A DNA stretch of 64,000 nt from Corythucha ciliata (Eukaryota > Arthropoda > Insecta > Hemiptera > Tingidae), in NCBI GenBank assembly GCA_038030265.1, contig CM075940.1:16877604-16941603 (forward strand), written 5' to 3'. The notes beneath the pieces were generated by a model that searched no databases, was not told the origin of the DNA, and was given only the letters and a program-made list of their open reading frames with translations. Both the position numbers and the translations under genes were made by a program. Positions 33,816 to 46,276 of the stretch are shown piece after piece (the first letter of the stretch is position 1; each line of letters starts with the position of its first letter).

Positions 33816-36800
33816 CCCACATTCACCACCATTCTAAGAGGATCCAACAGTGCTAGTTGCTATAGTGCGATTCCCGCAAGGTACAAGCTAACCCCTGTGA
33901 ATGTTCGGGACATGGTTGATGGGAAGTATACGAACTGTTATTATTTCCTGTTGTTTGCACTTCAAGGGCGCTAGATGAGTTTTTGTCGGAACCCAAAGCT
34001 ATTATTTTTTTTTCGGACATCTTTAAAAATTTATGTAAACATTAATTTTAGGCTGGGAACCCGTTTTTTTAATCTTCCAAACAGTCTACAGAATAAATCT
34101 GATATATTTGCCTAGCGTGTAATTAATTTTTTCCTCTTACTCTTTAAGCACTAGCTATTAACAAGGTAGGCATTTAATCAGGCAATCTTTAACGTGAATT
34201 TGATTCTTCTCTCACTCACTCTCTCCCACCCTCTCTCTTTCTCTCTCTCCCTATTCGTGGAGTTTCATCGCGAGATGCTATAAAGAGGTTTTTAAGAACG
34301 TTTATGAAGAGAGAAGTCAGTGATAAAAATCTAATCTGATCGGTCTGAGTTTTCCCTCCCACCGCGCGCCAACCCCATCAATTTACATTGACTCCTAATT
34401 AATGCCAACTGACTCATCAATAAAAAAAAGAGGTATATGTGGGCAAACTGTGATTAAGAAATAATATCTTTTAGCGGTCCCTCCCCAATTAAGAGTCTAT
34501 TTCCTGATGAACATCCCCAGACAAGTTATTTTCTGTACTCACGTTTTACCTCTTTATTTATTCCGCGCTCATTTTCCCGCAGGAACACATTGAGCGGGGG
34601 GGGGGGCACATTGCGGAGGCACTGAGTCCCTGGGCCTCAAAATCGTTTTGATAATCACCTTGGGCAAACCATTAAACAAGGGCTTTGCTCGTTACTTGAT
34701 TTCATTTCTTGTACTTTTTTGAAATGTAACTCGTTTTCGTATATAACTTCACTGAAATGAGATTATTGAAAGAGTGTGTTTTTTTAATCAAGTGGATATT
34801 TAAATATCCACTCGGTCGTAAGTAGCTTAAGCTTCCCGGTTTGCTGTTTAATAAACATGAGCCACGGGCCTGTCAAGTGTCAAGTTGACGGACGGGTGCA
34901 CCTACTTAAATTGTGTATGCTCACGTCTGTTTAGTTTTGGAAACGTAGTGAAATTAGATCGTACCGAATGAGAGGGAAACACGGTCTGTAACATGAATTA
35001 CACGTAATGATTTTTTAACTTCATACGCTCCCCCAGCCGCTGCTCCACCCTGTACAGTCGACGAATTTTCTTACGTTCGTGAAAAATGAAAGAAATGGTT
35101 TCACATAATGTAGCTTGAAAAAAAGATTTTGCTAATTTGACCGGAGGGAGAGAAGGGGATCGGGGTGAACTTTCCATTCCAGGTTCTGACGTTTTAGATT
35201 AATGTTCCAGCATCGTGTAGAGAGCATTAGTGTTTTTGCAATAGAACGCAATTTTCAACCGACTCCTCTCCCACCGCCACTGGCATTACCGAGTTGCGCT
35301 TAAACATCTTAACACTCTACCGCTGTCCAGTCCTGGGCGACTCCCTTCCCTCCTCCAACTACAACAACAAACAACGTTAAGTCACCAGAGCGAGAAAGCA
35401 GCCCTGGAAGCCCCAAACATTATTAAATTCGACTTCCAAGCTCCAGCTATGAAGAAGAAAAAAAATGGGTGTATTTCAGAAGTTATTAAATCACAAGATA
35501 CGCAATTATGGAAACTTAGCTGGCAAAAAAAAATAGGGGAGGGGGACGAGAAAGAGAAAGAGCGAGCCGGCTTGTTGCCAAATAAGCAGAAGATCTAATT
35601 CAGCAGTTTTCAGTTTTCCCGACCATATTCCTGAAGTCACACCCCTTCCTCCACACCTCACAGCCACTCTCGTGCGACCTTCTATTTCGGAGGAGAGAAC
35701 ATGATTTACAGTTGACGGCCTTTTCGCATAACCCTCCTTCAGTCCCCCCCCCCCACAGCCCCACCAACACCGTACCACTTTGGTACATCCATCTGCCTCC
35801 CCCAGCTTTTCACACGGGCAAGTAATTAGATTTGATGGTCGCGGGGATAAAAACAGGGTGGCATTCATCTTTATTTTTTTTATTTTTTGAACTTGCTGAA
35901 ATTTCGCGAGCCTAAGACAAATTTTTTGTTGCTCGTATCGGCACGCCATCAAGAAGTGCTTCTTACCGGTGACTGCGGCGCATAGTCGCAGGTGAATATA
36001 TTGCCCCCATTTACAACCCGTGGGACATTCCTTGAATTTATTTACCATTGTATTTTTATTTATTTATTAGTATTGAAAACTTTTTTTTATACCTTCAAGA
36101 GTTGATCTTTGATCCTCTCCCAATACCTTAGACTCATTGCTCGTATAAATTGCTCTTTCGGTATAATTATAAAGGCTCAGGGGGGTGAGGGAACAAATTA
36201 ATGAAAAAAGTTTTCCCTTTAAAACCTCCCCTGAGTTGAGCTTTAGGATTCATGGATGCCAAGGCTTTAAGATCAAGTTAAAAGTGATTTATACGCTCAC
36301 GCAAATGTGTCTGTTGGACAGGGAATTGAGTTAATATAACCTGAGGATTTTAGGAGCCCCCCTCCCACGCTCAGCAAGGACCCTTCCCAGCCAACCAGTG
36401 TTTTTGACGATGTCTCTTGGATAAAAAAGTTGTGGTTAAGCTATGGTTCTCATTAACGTTTTAAAAACTCCTTCGCAAAGTAATGCTGGAGAGTTGATAT
36501 CGACTATTACGCATGTTGCCAAAGCCTGCCAAAAGCAGAATGTACAGCGACTTGGGCCCCTCGTGCTCCGTACTAGCTATCCGACATGGAAAAAATCGTT
36601 TTTTTAAAATCAGAAACGGACAATTCAAAAAATAACTAAATAAATACCAATTGCAACCCAGAAACTGCGTGGAACTTACAAATTATCCTGGAAATCCAGT
36701 TTTTTGGGTCAATATCTGTTAAATTACCCCCCCCCCCGTAACTTATTTCGTGTAAAAAACTTACAAAACTTTATAAAAATTGCTTGAAAACAGTCTATCC

Positions 36801-39800
36801 GACCCCCAAAACCGAATCTTGGTACAAGAACTTTCATTTTGTGTGTGGCGTGTGAAGCTTACAATTAGTCAGTACCATCTTTTGAAGAGATTCTGCAACA
36901 TATGGTCAGGGGCCCACTTACATTTCCCATTTAAGCCATTTTGTCAGTATAACTGTACGTGTAAATCTCAGTATCTTTTTTATATTTTACTTTAATTGAG
37001 AATATACTTCAGTCAGTGCATCTGCAGCTGCGGTGAATAAACGCACCATTACAGGTCAGGGCCTAGCTACGCCATTGTATCTCGTCTCATGACGGACCCA
37101 GGATGCACGGCCCCCGCTCGCAAAAAAAGGTTGTGCCCCCCAATCAAGGCGATGAAGCCCTCATTTATTATGAATATTTTTAAATTTCATGCATAAATTC
37201 TTCCTCCGCCTTAAATTGTAATTTGATTTAGTCCAACTTCGTCGCCCACGAAAAGTTATTGTGCATAAAGGGGAGGGGGGCGTTACTAAGACTGCGTTTG
37301 TAGTCGGAGGCGGGTACCTTCTTTTTTTTCTCCCCTCTCTCACACTCTTCAGTTAACGGCTAAAAAAAAAGAGCAATTTATTCAAAAATTAAGTTTTTAG
37401 CATGGAGAGGTGAAAAAATGAAGAACCAGTTCATCCTTAAATGTTTTTTGTGAAGAAGGAAGGGGGAACCCACCAGAGTTAAGTGACGGTTAAAATTAAT
37501 AAATTAAATAAAACACAATTTTATTAATGTGAGGAGGAAGAATGACTTGCGTCGGCAATAATAGCAAACCTGCCTGCTCTGAGGTCAAACAGAAGATAAA
37601 AATGGAAAGTTGAATAATTAAAGCAATAACGTATCTCGTGATTTTTTAACGTGAAGTTGAAAAGTTTTTGTTTAAAAATATTAACAAATTTACTGGCTTG
37701 TTCCGTGTAGCACACGAGAAAAAATGGAGACAATAAATAAATAAAGCATCTGCATTAGTTAACGGTTGCAATTCACGAAAGAGAAGAAAATTATTCGCCC
37801 CTTCAACTAACTTCTACCTAATTACACAAGTTGTGCTTCCATTTTAATTTAAGGTTCAAGCCTAGAGCACTACAGGGAGCATGAAGTGTGGGTCCAATTG
37901 TTCGCCTCCTTGTTATTCTGAATGATCCTTAAATCTTCCGGCTCAAAACCATTGCAAAGGATCACCGATGGTGGTACCCGCTATACCGTACGGTTGCAGC
38001 TGTAAAATATTGAGAGTTGATCTGCGTTTCTTCTAAACGTTTTAAGAATCTCAGAGCCTCTTAAAAATGATTTATCGCGATCGATTTTAAAAACTACGAA
38101 TAGTAACACTTCAAGACCCTCTTCTTTACATTCTTTAACAAGCCTTTTTAACACCTTAGTTTGTAGTCAACCTAAATTAAAATACGAGGTGAAGCTTATA
38201 ATTATACTTCAACACGGAACCAATTTTGAGTGATTAAATGAAGGGTTTAAATGCTTTAAAACTCTAACTTAATCAGGTCCAAAGTTCCGGGAATTATTCT
38301 CTTGTACGTAATATAAAAAAATCGAATATTAATGCTTTAATGCAGGGGGGGGGAGGGCGCTGCCAGAATAAAATGCTTTCAATTAAAATCGAAAGCAGAT
38401 AGAGAGCAGATGCTGTGACATTCAGGTCACTTTTTTTGCCCCCTCTAGACCCCCTCCAATCGGTTGCTACCGCGTTTCAGCTCAGGCTCAGGTTCGACGC
38501 ACTTGAACATTATGAATAAACAATCACAGGTTTTTGGTATGATGAAAGGAACGTCGATGCTTTGCAGTTGGCACAGCGTGAAAAAAAAATCGCCCTCAAT
38601 ATTTCTAACTGAAAAGATGCTCTGAAAGTGTGGACCGAAAATAGAACTTAATCAGTTGTTTTTCCTAATGATTCTCTCGTTAAATTCACTGACACGAATA
38701 GTAATGCTCTCGTGTATTCGCAGATGAACCAACCCCAGTGTTCATGCTGAGTAGTCAGTGAACCATTGAATGAGTCCTCGACAAAGTTTTCAGGTCATAA
38801 AATTTACCCTCGAGAATTCATTATTGCGGACCACGTTATTAACCACTAACCAGAGCCTCTATAGCATTAACTTCACGCTCATCATCCGACTGTCATCTCT
38901 TTGTTCTCATGTATGGATGAACGTGGTGAAGGGGAGGGTGAACTTCTCCCCAATTTCCCTCGGACTCCCTGAAACCTTTTCAACGCGGTTCCCCGAAAAG
39001 GAGGACCGTTACAACCCCCTCGCCTTATAATCAATTATACTCTTTCAGTTAATGACTCCAATGTAATTTTGAACAGTAAAACTAGGCTGCCAACAAATGA
39101 AGATGTTCTTGGCCAGAGACAGTGGGAGCTGATAAATTAAACGATTTAGTTTCACTTCATCAAACAAGCTTCGCCTTGATTCTTCCACATCACCAAACAA
39201 CGCTCATTAGACGGCTCTTTAAAAGACGTTCAATGGTAAGAGGGAAGTGGGGGGGGGGGAACGAGATTTTCCAAGACCACGGGCTTCTCTTTTACTACTC
39301 TTTTTCTTGAAAAGGCCCCTTTAAGCGTTTCTGAAATAGAACTAACTGACTGAATCTGTTGAGGGATGACTTGTCAAGGATAATGCAACATTTTTTTGTC
39401 CTGATGAGTACTTTCACGTGAAGCACCGACTTGATGGTTGGAGTTGAAGCCCATTGTGCTAATTTTCAATCTCGCCCCCCCCCCTCTCTAATTCAGTTTA
39501 ATGTAATGCGAAGAGTCCCAAACTGTAGGAGGAGAGGAGAAGCCGCCAGAGTCCTCAACTTTTCTTTCCACTTTCCAGGGGTCAACATCACTACACCCTG
39601 GTACACCTGTTAGACCTGCTACTGATCAATCGCCCTTACGTCAAGGGTTGGCCCTTTGGCTCCCTTTGTACCTGGCTGCAAGAGACCTGTATGTAAGAGA
39701 ATCCACCCGTGCCTGGATATAAGAAATACCTGATGTCAAGAGAAACCTCTCTTTGTAAAGAGTCTAGAACTGGGTCCCCTTGGCAGTCTTTTACAACCAG

Positions 39801-39947
39801 GTTTCACTTTGTAAACACAGTTTGCATGGACAAACAAGTCACATGAAATTCAGCACAAGATTATTATTGTCCGGTCTATTACCCCTTTTGAGCCGCCATC
39901 CCCCATCCACCATCGACAAACTATAGATATGTTATAACACCCTAAGA
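33816..39947. other. Unassigned DNA
   Basis: Six kilobases without a supportable gene. Includes a CT-rich microsatellite (about 34205-34255), a perfect 22-bp palindrome at 34791-34812, a short C run at 36727-36737 and a GC-rich patch at 35620-35830. A minus-strand frame of 180 codons at 35506-36048 has no family resemblance, runs through a C-run and ends in low-complexity sequence. Confidence 0.4.
34791..34812. repeat. Perfect 22-bp palindrome
   Basis: AGTGGATATTT is followed directly by its reverse complement AAATATCCACT. It could extrude as a cruciform or be a dimeric protein site. No context supports a function. Confidence 0.9.
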
Positions 39948-41006
39948 CAGGGGTGGCCCGCTGAGCCTTTCACAATGGCCCGCCCATGGCCTACAGTGGT
40001 AATTTATCATTTTTAATGTTGCATTTCGGCGCCCCTCGGATTTCATTTGCAAGTGAAAAACGCTATACTATTCGCGCCTCCTCGTGGGGGGCTGATCCCC
40101 CGCTAATCCAGACCAAAACTGAAAATAACGCTAATTTGGTACTGAAATTGAGATAAATGGCTAATTCACGGCTGAAAATATTGATAATAATAACTGATTC
40201 ACGGACAGAAGTGAGAAAAAGTGCTAAATCACGGATAAAGTTAAGAAAAATACACAGGTAGGTAGCTAATTCGCGAGGTAAAACGTTACTTCACGGTTGA
40301 AATTGAGAAAAAGCTCTAAAATCACGGATAAAGTGTAAGAAAAAAAAACAGAAATTCGCGCCTAAAATCGGCTTATTCAGTACGCAAGTTTGTGGCTCAA
40401 TCTGAAAAAACGCTAATTCATGGCTAAAAGCAAAAAAAAAAACACTAATTCGCGGGGAAAATTAAGAAAAAGTGCTACTTCACGAATAAAATTGAGGAAA
40501 ATCGCTCTTTAGAGGCTAAAATCACGTATTCACGGCTAAATTAGAGAATAAATTGTGGGGGAAAAAAAGCGCCTTCAGCTTTTGAAGGCATGATCGTGAC
40601 TCAAACTGCGAAAAAACGCTAATCCATAGCTATAAAAGCGAAACAAATCTCGCTAATTCGCAGCTAAAATTAAGAAAAGTTGCTAATTCATGGATGAATA
40701 AGGAAAACCACGAATTCGCTGGAAAATTCAGATAAATCGCTAACTCACGACTAAATTGGTAAAAACATCGCTAAAATTACAACAAATCGCTAATTCGCGG
40801 CTGAAATGGAGAAAAATTGCTAATTCATCGATAAAATTGGGAATAAGAAGCGCTGAAGTAAAGTAAACTCTATTTCGCGGTTTAAATGGAGAAAACGTCA
40901 ATTCGCGGCTTCCAAGGATAACTTCATGCCAGAAAGTGACAAAAATCGCTAATTTGGTGTGTGGCCCACGGGCCACGACTAAAAAAGGTTGGCCGTCCGT
41001 GCTCTG
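39948..41006 (+). mobile_element. Family A element, copy 2, with hAT-like ends
   Basis: Starts CAGGGGTGGCCCGCTGAGCC and ends GGTTGGCCGTCCGTGCTCTG, so both ends begin CAG on their own strands with GGCC nearby, as in hAT elements (typical CAGGGGTGGCCAACC). A unique head carrying AATTTATCATTTTTAATG is followed by about 25 diverged units of roughly 30 bp (AAAATTGAGAAAAA, GCTAATTCGCGGCT). GTGGCCCACGGGCCAC (40961-40976) forms a small hairpin near the right end. AACACCCT occurs on both sides (39936-39943, 41015-41022), 8 bp as for hAT target duplications, but is offset 4 and 8 bp from the CAG ends. It carries no transposase. Confidence 0.75.
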
Positions 41007-41624
41007 AGAGATTAAACACCCTGGATGAGAAACTGGACTCATTGGTCTTCCTCTGGTGGTGACTGGGGCGACGCGGCACTCAGAGTCACCTCTTTCACAA
41101 ACCCGAATAAGCAGACAGACAGAGGAAAGCCCCCAGAAGTGGCTACGTGCCCTCGAAACTGAGCTCATTGGTCCATTGTGAGAGGGAGGAGTGCTCTAGT
41201 CTGGATCATTCGACCAACTGGATTCATCTGGAAAGGCCAACAGTCTCACTCATTGTCTAGAAAGCAGGCAGCTTCAGTTCACTCAAGCCTCCTCCACCCC
41301 CACAAGAGTCTGATGGAACGTCTAACCCTGGAAATGTTGCCCCAGATCTCTCAACTCATTAAATCAACTGACAGATCAACGGATTTGACTTGATGAAAAA
41401 CCTGGGGGGTTATTCTGTAAATTTCAAAGTTTACGTGTCGTAAAATGGAAGAATGGCGAGGGGAGGTGCCTTGTTGCCATAGTTTTTACGATACCTAGTG
41501 AATTAAACTGCGGAATTTTCACGCGAGGATGTGTGGTCTCGAAGAAAAAATAATAAATTATTAAGAAATGTGTGGAAAAACCAAGGCAATGGGGTACATC
41601 CTCTCCTCCTCCATCCCAGTTACG
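41007..41624. other. Unassigned DNA
   Basis: 41020-41400 has moderately high GC and no interpretable frame. The following 220 bp are AT-rich. Nothing recognisable. Confidence 0.35.
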
Positions 41625-42110
41625 ACACGTAAATTTTGCAAGTTACAGAGTCACCCCCCTGAATTTGGTGGATTTCACTCCTTTTTGTAATCATTTAGGA
41701 TTTTGCCCCTTTAGAAATTATTCCATCGAGGGTGGTTTTTTGGAAAACCAAGTTCCGTGGGATTGGCTCTTTAAAAACCAGCTTCATGAGTTTGGCTCTT
41801 TACAAAAATCAGCGGATTTCGCTCCCTCGAAACCCAATTTTCGACAAGGAACATGCGTTTCAGCCCCAAGAAACCGAATACCCGATCGGTGTCCGTTAAT
41901 TACGCCCCTGGGTAATAACGGGGAGAAATCACGAGAGGATAATAGGAAAATTACGCCCGCAAACCGGTCATTTATGCCGCATTATTTCATTATTAGGCCT
42001 CAAAACTGGTAATATTGTCCTAAAAGAGAACTTTCAGGATGTGTGACTCGTCATTTTAGGCTTTATAAATGACTATGATAAATAACTAGGCAGTCGATCT
42101 CGTAATATTT
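41625..42110 (+). repeat. Family E tandem array, copy 3
   Basis: Units with GTGGATTTCACTCC, AAAACCAAGTTCCGTGGGAT, TTGGCTCTTTAAAAACCAG, CGGATTTCGCTCC. After about 41900 the words change to TTAATTACGCCC and AAAATTACGCCC, which may be a further, short array family fused to E. Confidence 0.6.
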
Positions 42111-42162
42111 GTCTAGAATTTCATAATGAGGCCAAAAAAGTGGATAAGTAAATTTTAACCAC

Positions 42163-42281
42163 CTCAAAAGCCGTAGAAGTGGACGTTAAGGACAGCGGAA
42201 CTTCGGAATCAACTTGTCCATGGCCATCATGTTCGGTGAAATAAACTTCCCCTAGGGGCGCATAGGGATTCACTGCATCCA
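42163..42281 (-). CDS. Candidate internal exon (unknown protein)
   Basis: Not recognised. On the minus strand, ...CCTTGAGTCGGGAG is a possible acceptor before 42281 and GAG|GTGGTT a modest donor after 42163. The 119 nt are 2 bases plus 39 open codons (phase 1 in, phase 0 out). The frame starts DAVNPYAPLGEVYFTEHDG and ends LSLTSTSTAFE, a balanced composition unlike the low-complexity frames around it. GC is near 50%, above the flanks. The candidate at 46.2 kb ends in phase 1, so splicing the two would keep frame. The acceptor has a weak pyrimidine tract. A chance frame is possible. Confidence 0.3.
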
Positions 42282-42842
42282 CTCCCGACTCAAGGAAAAT
42301 ATGGTACGTAAGCACGTACATACGTATATATACAGACAGAGAATCCATTGAGCTCAAAGATTCAGAGTCAAAATGTGGGAGTTTCCTGCCCAAGTTAGTC
42401 TGTGTGGGGGGGAGGGGAAGAGGAGAATCCACAGTTTATAAGTTTATAACCAGAGGAGACAACGGCGAAAAGCTGAAATTCCCACTTTCACACCGGTCTT
42501 TTGGTTTGGGCTAAAGTCTGTTCCTGCGGTATGAACAGCTGCAAATCTGCAACGGCCATTTCGGAACTGAAATGCTTATTTTAAGCTCGTAGAACGCGCG
42601 ATTGTTTAAATGATTTGTCATTTTAACCACACCCTAAGCCCATGTTGCCCCCGGTGGCAACAACGGATAAAAACATTGTCACGATCTCTATGTCAGTACG
42701 TTACCAATATAAGCGTTTTACATTCTGTTCCGCGTATCAGTGACGGAGGTAGGGATGTGTTTTTCCAATTAACTTTTCATGCTTCGGTGTAGCATGATTT
42801 GACTTTTTGTGATTTGTTTCGTGTGGACTGAAATGAAATGTT

Positions 42843-42857
42843 GGGGGGGGGGGGGGG
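42843..42857 (+). repeat. G15 homopolymer
   Basis: Fifteen consecutive G residues, the longest G or C run in the window. Confidence 0.95.
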
Positions 42858-43785
42858 TAAACGACCGGACAGAAAATGATACTGAACGCGGGATACTGAA
42901 CGATTAATTGTTTATCACTAAAAATTTAGGTTGATTATACATCAGAAATTAAGTAATGGTTGAATATAATGCGGGTGAAGAGAGTTTAGTAATTTAGATC
43001 ACGTTCTTTTCAACCCCCCACCCCAGACCCCCCACCCAAGCCCAACACAGCGGTTTCGTGATCGAGATCAGTCCATGACGGATAAGAGCTTTCAAGCATG
43101 GGCTAATCTGTCGAAATCCACTGGCTAATTCCTCGACTCGTGCAGAGCCATTTGAGCACACTGCTTTTCTCCCCCTCCCCACCCTTGTGGGAGCCTGTCC
43201 AAGCACACATACCATTAAAGAGATTAATGCAGTAAGAGGTGGGAGTTATATTTCAAGTTACATTTAAGCCGGCCGGGCGTTGCGTTCGCTAATATACCTA
43301 TTCATTATCTCAGAGTCATTGTCCACGCACTGTTAACGGTATACCCCGCGTTTGAAGGAGCGAGGTTCGTAATTTTTCTTAATTACTCGCAAATGAGATA
43401 TCAGAAACATAAAAAATACAGCAAAACATCATACAAAGAGAATGAACGTGAAATGAATTATACAATTTTTTAAACGACCGCCCCCCCGCCCCGCCCCAAC
43501 CACATATCTGACGGCATTTCAAGGTATCGTGTTACTGAGGGGAACACCGGGATGCTTAAAACTTCTAACAATGGTGTTTCCAACGTTTCCTTTTCCTAAT
43601 ATTTTCCCTTTTTTTATCGCTTCCACACATTTTGTCGGTTCTTCTGGTCGGACTTCATTCTCCCGAACAATAAGTTATTTCATCGCCCTCACCAGTAACT
43701 TCCCCCGTCTCTCTCGCTTGTTCAGACCATCACACGCACAGATCAGTTCCACAACCTTTTTAAAACTCTTCCTCCTGGCAAATGG

Positions 43786-43809
43786 TTTTTTTTTTTTTTT
43801 TTTTTTTTT
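43786..43809 (+). repeat. T24 homopolymer
   Basis: Twenty-four consecutive T residues (A24 on the minus strand). Confidence 0.95.
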
Positions 43810-46193
43810 GCACCCAAAAAGATCTCTTTTTTTATTCCCCAGAGTTTACCCTCCCTCATAAAACTTCAAATAAAACCCGATAATTTCTGCGGCAGATTTC
43901 GCTTTATACTGGCATTTTACGGCGTACGGAGAGCATTCGTATTTAAAACGAGCATTTATTTTGTAACCCCAATAGGACAAAGAGACCTACGGAGTAAAGA
44001 AGTCGTTTATTTTTCTGTTGTTCAGCGTAATTGTTGGGCTTTTTGGACTCAAGAGTCCAAAGCCGATCAGTTTGATAAATTGTGTATAAAACCGGGTGTG
44101 ACCACAGGACTATGGCGCCCCACCCAGCACCTATTTCAAAATCAGATCAAAGGGACAACATTAAATAGTCCAATTCCGACCACGCCTCATCTCTTTTGTT
44201 ATAACGGCTCAAACTCATTTTCTAGGATTTTTGGAGAACCCACGAATCAGTGATATAGGAGGGCTCCTTGGTGATATGGGAAACCTTTAACTGAGAGACT
44301 GCGAAGCCTCATATTACCGTCTCATGAAGCGTATTCAGAGAAATTCCTCCTTTGTGATTCCACGTAGCGAGAAAATAAAGACCTTATTAAATCGACTATA
44401 ACACGGTAAAAAAAAACAAAAAAAAAAAAAACAATAACAAGCACTTTTCCTTGATAAAAAAAGGGATGCACAAACATGAAGGAAAAAAGCGAAAACGCTC
44501 CTCAGTGTGTGGGTAGAAAGGATCGGAAAGGTTGTTTTCAGGTTAAGGGAAACAAGCAAAAGTCACAAGTTCGAAAAAAAGGTTTTTTGTTTTTAATTAA
44601 TTGGTTTTCCAAGTACCAAGCATGCCCAATGTGAAAAGAGTGAAACGGATTGTTGTAAAAGGGGGTGGAGGTTATCTGCAGTACTAAGGGTTGAGGGCGC
44701 AGGGAATTCAAGCACAAAATGTTCAATTTCAAAGCAGAAGAAATATGCTGTTGGCAAAATTCGGAGAAGAGATCATTGGGGAGACGTCCAAATGCCCCCT
44801 CACCCTCCACTATAACCAATAACTTTGGCTAACATGGGTTGATACAGGTTTAGTGTGTGCCTCCAAGCTCCACGCTAACCCACTGCCAATCAACTTTTTA
44901 ATTGATCGCTAATCACTTCCTTTGTTCGTATGTATTTCTGGAGAAAAACTTTTCGAAGTGATTTGCAAATCAGAAAGCCCCAAATGATTAGAAAATCGAT
45001 GAGTGTGGAGAGGGGATGTAACGACATTTAAAAAAAGAGATAAGAATACCCAACAGGAACTCTAACATTTCTCAGTAATCTAATTTTTCGGAACGAAAAC
45101 TCCCGCTATAAAAATTTAGGCGTCTGAATTCATTAGGACTTCGCAGGAAAAGAGCAATAGTAAGATTAGTCCAGGGGTAAGATGGTGGAGTCAGCCATGG
45201 GTTTCCTTTTAAAAAAGACTGAGCGGGTTGGGCGGGGCGGGGCTTGAATTAAGAAGTACTTATTCTAAGGGACCTCTGCCCTGAATTCATTATGAGTTGT
45301 AATCTTTCGCAAAGGGTCCTTAACCATCATTAGACAGATTGGTATTTTCTGACTTGGATGCCTAAATAGTTGGTGGAGATGGGGTGGGGGAGTGGAAGAT
45401 GCCTTAAGTTTTGAAAGTCGCCGAATACATTACTTTTTAAGAAGAAGACTACGGGACAGATTGACGGTTTTATCAACCGTCCTTCTAAATTATTTGTTTA
45501 TTTCTCCACGTTCCCGAATGGGGGAGAGGAAGAGTTGAAACTATTTCGCAAGCAATAAAATCGAATAAAAACACTCAAAGTTGGCTTAAGTTTACATTTA
45601 TTGTTGTTTTACAACTTTGTTTTTGGATATCCTTTTCAGTTATTGCGTTCAAGCGTGACAAAACGCTTAGCAACCTTCTGTTCCTTTGAAAGTTTAAAAT
45701 CTGCCTTTCTTGATGGATGGGTGGAAAATAATGAACACAGCCCTCCCCTCCCCTCCCCTCGCCGGTGAACCTCCAAGTTTTGCTCCTTGCCAACTAATTA
45801 TTATAAAGATTGTCCTTTTATAAAAGGAGGTCCCCTTTGTATTCATTGTTGTATTAATCGAACATTTTTCTAGCCGGGAAAAGGTAGTGTAGGGTTTCCT
45901 AATAATAAAACAGCCAGTAGTTGTAGTGTTGGAATCGATCGAATCCTTGAAATAGTAAAAGAAAACAACTAGCGATTCAATTTTCGAAAGCCTAAGTACA
46001 TGGTTCACTTACGTTAGAAAGGGACTGTTCAAGGAAGGACTTCATTATGCAAGCCTAACCCTCCGCAACTCGACACACGCTGTGATTATAAATAAATTCA
46101 GCGTACAAGACTTCTTGTGGGTTTCAAGTCGGAGGCGTCTTTCATATTTGATGAATATTTCTGCTCATGACACGCAGTCTTGTCCCAACTGAC

Positions 46194-46276
46194 CTGAGAA
46201 TTCCCAGAAGCCACGCGGGAAGGAAGTTGCTTCGTACACGAGTCGAATTTCTAGCACTCTCTCTCGAGAGTGTTTC
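46194..46276 (-). CDS. Candidate 83-nt internal exon (unknown protein)
   Basis: Not recognised. On the minus strand the acceptor is very good (CTGTTGATTTTTATTAG before 46276) and the donor is consensus-like (TCTCAG|GTCAGT after 46194). The 83 nt are 1 base, 27 open codons and 1 base (phase 2 in, phase 1 out). The frame reads KHSRERVLEIRLVYEATSF, then PRGFWEFS, alternating like beta strands. GC is above the flanks. Of the four candidate exons listed this has the best pair of splice signals. Phase fits the candidate at 42.2 kb. An in-frame partner upstream was not found. Confidence 0.33.

Larger units (their letters stand above)
42282..46193. other. Unassigned DNA
   Basis: Contains G15 at 42843-42857 and T24 at 43786-43809. 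The minus strand at 43519-43774 is open for 84 codons apart from one TAA (starts RKSFKKVVELICACDGLNKR); the strand is purine-rich, which alone favours such frames. A small perfect hairpin lies at 44042-44061. No gene is supportable. Confidence 0.4.

Noticed and set aside
35506..36048. Longest open frame of the window, 180 codons on the minus strand
   Set aside because: No family signature, passes through a C-run and AT-rich low-complexity sequence, and no splice or start context stands out. A frame of this length can occur by chance in 64 kb.
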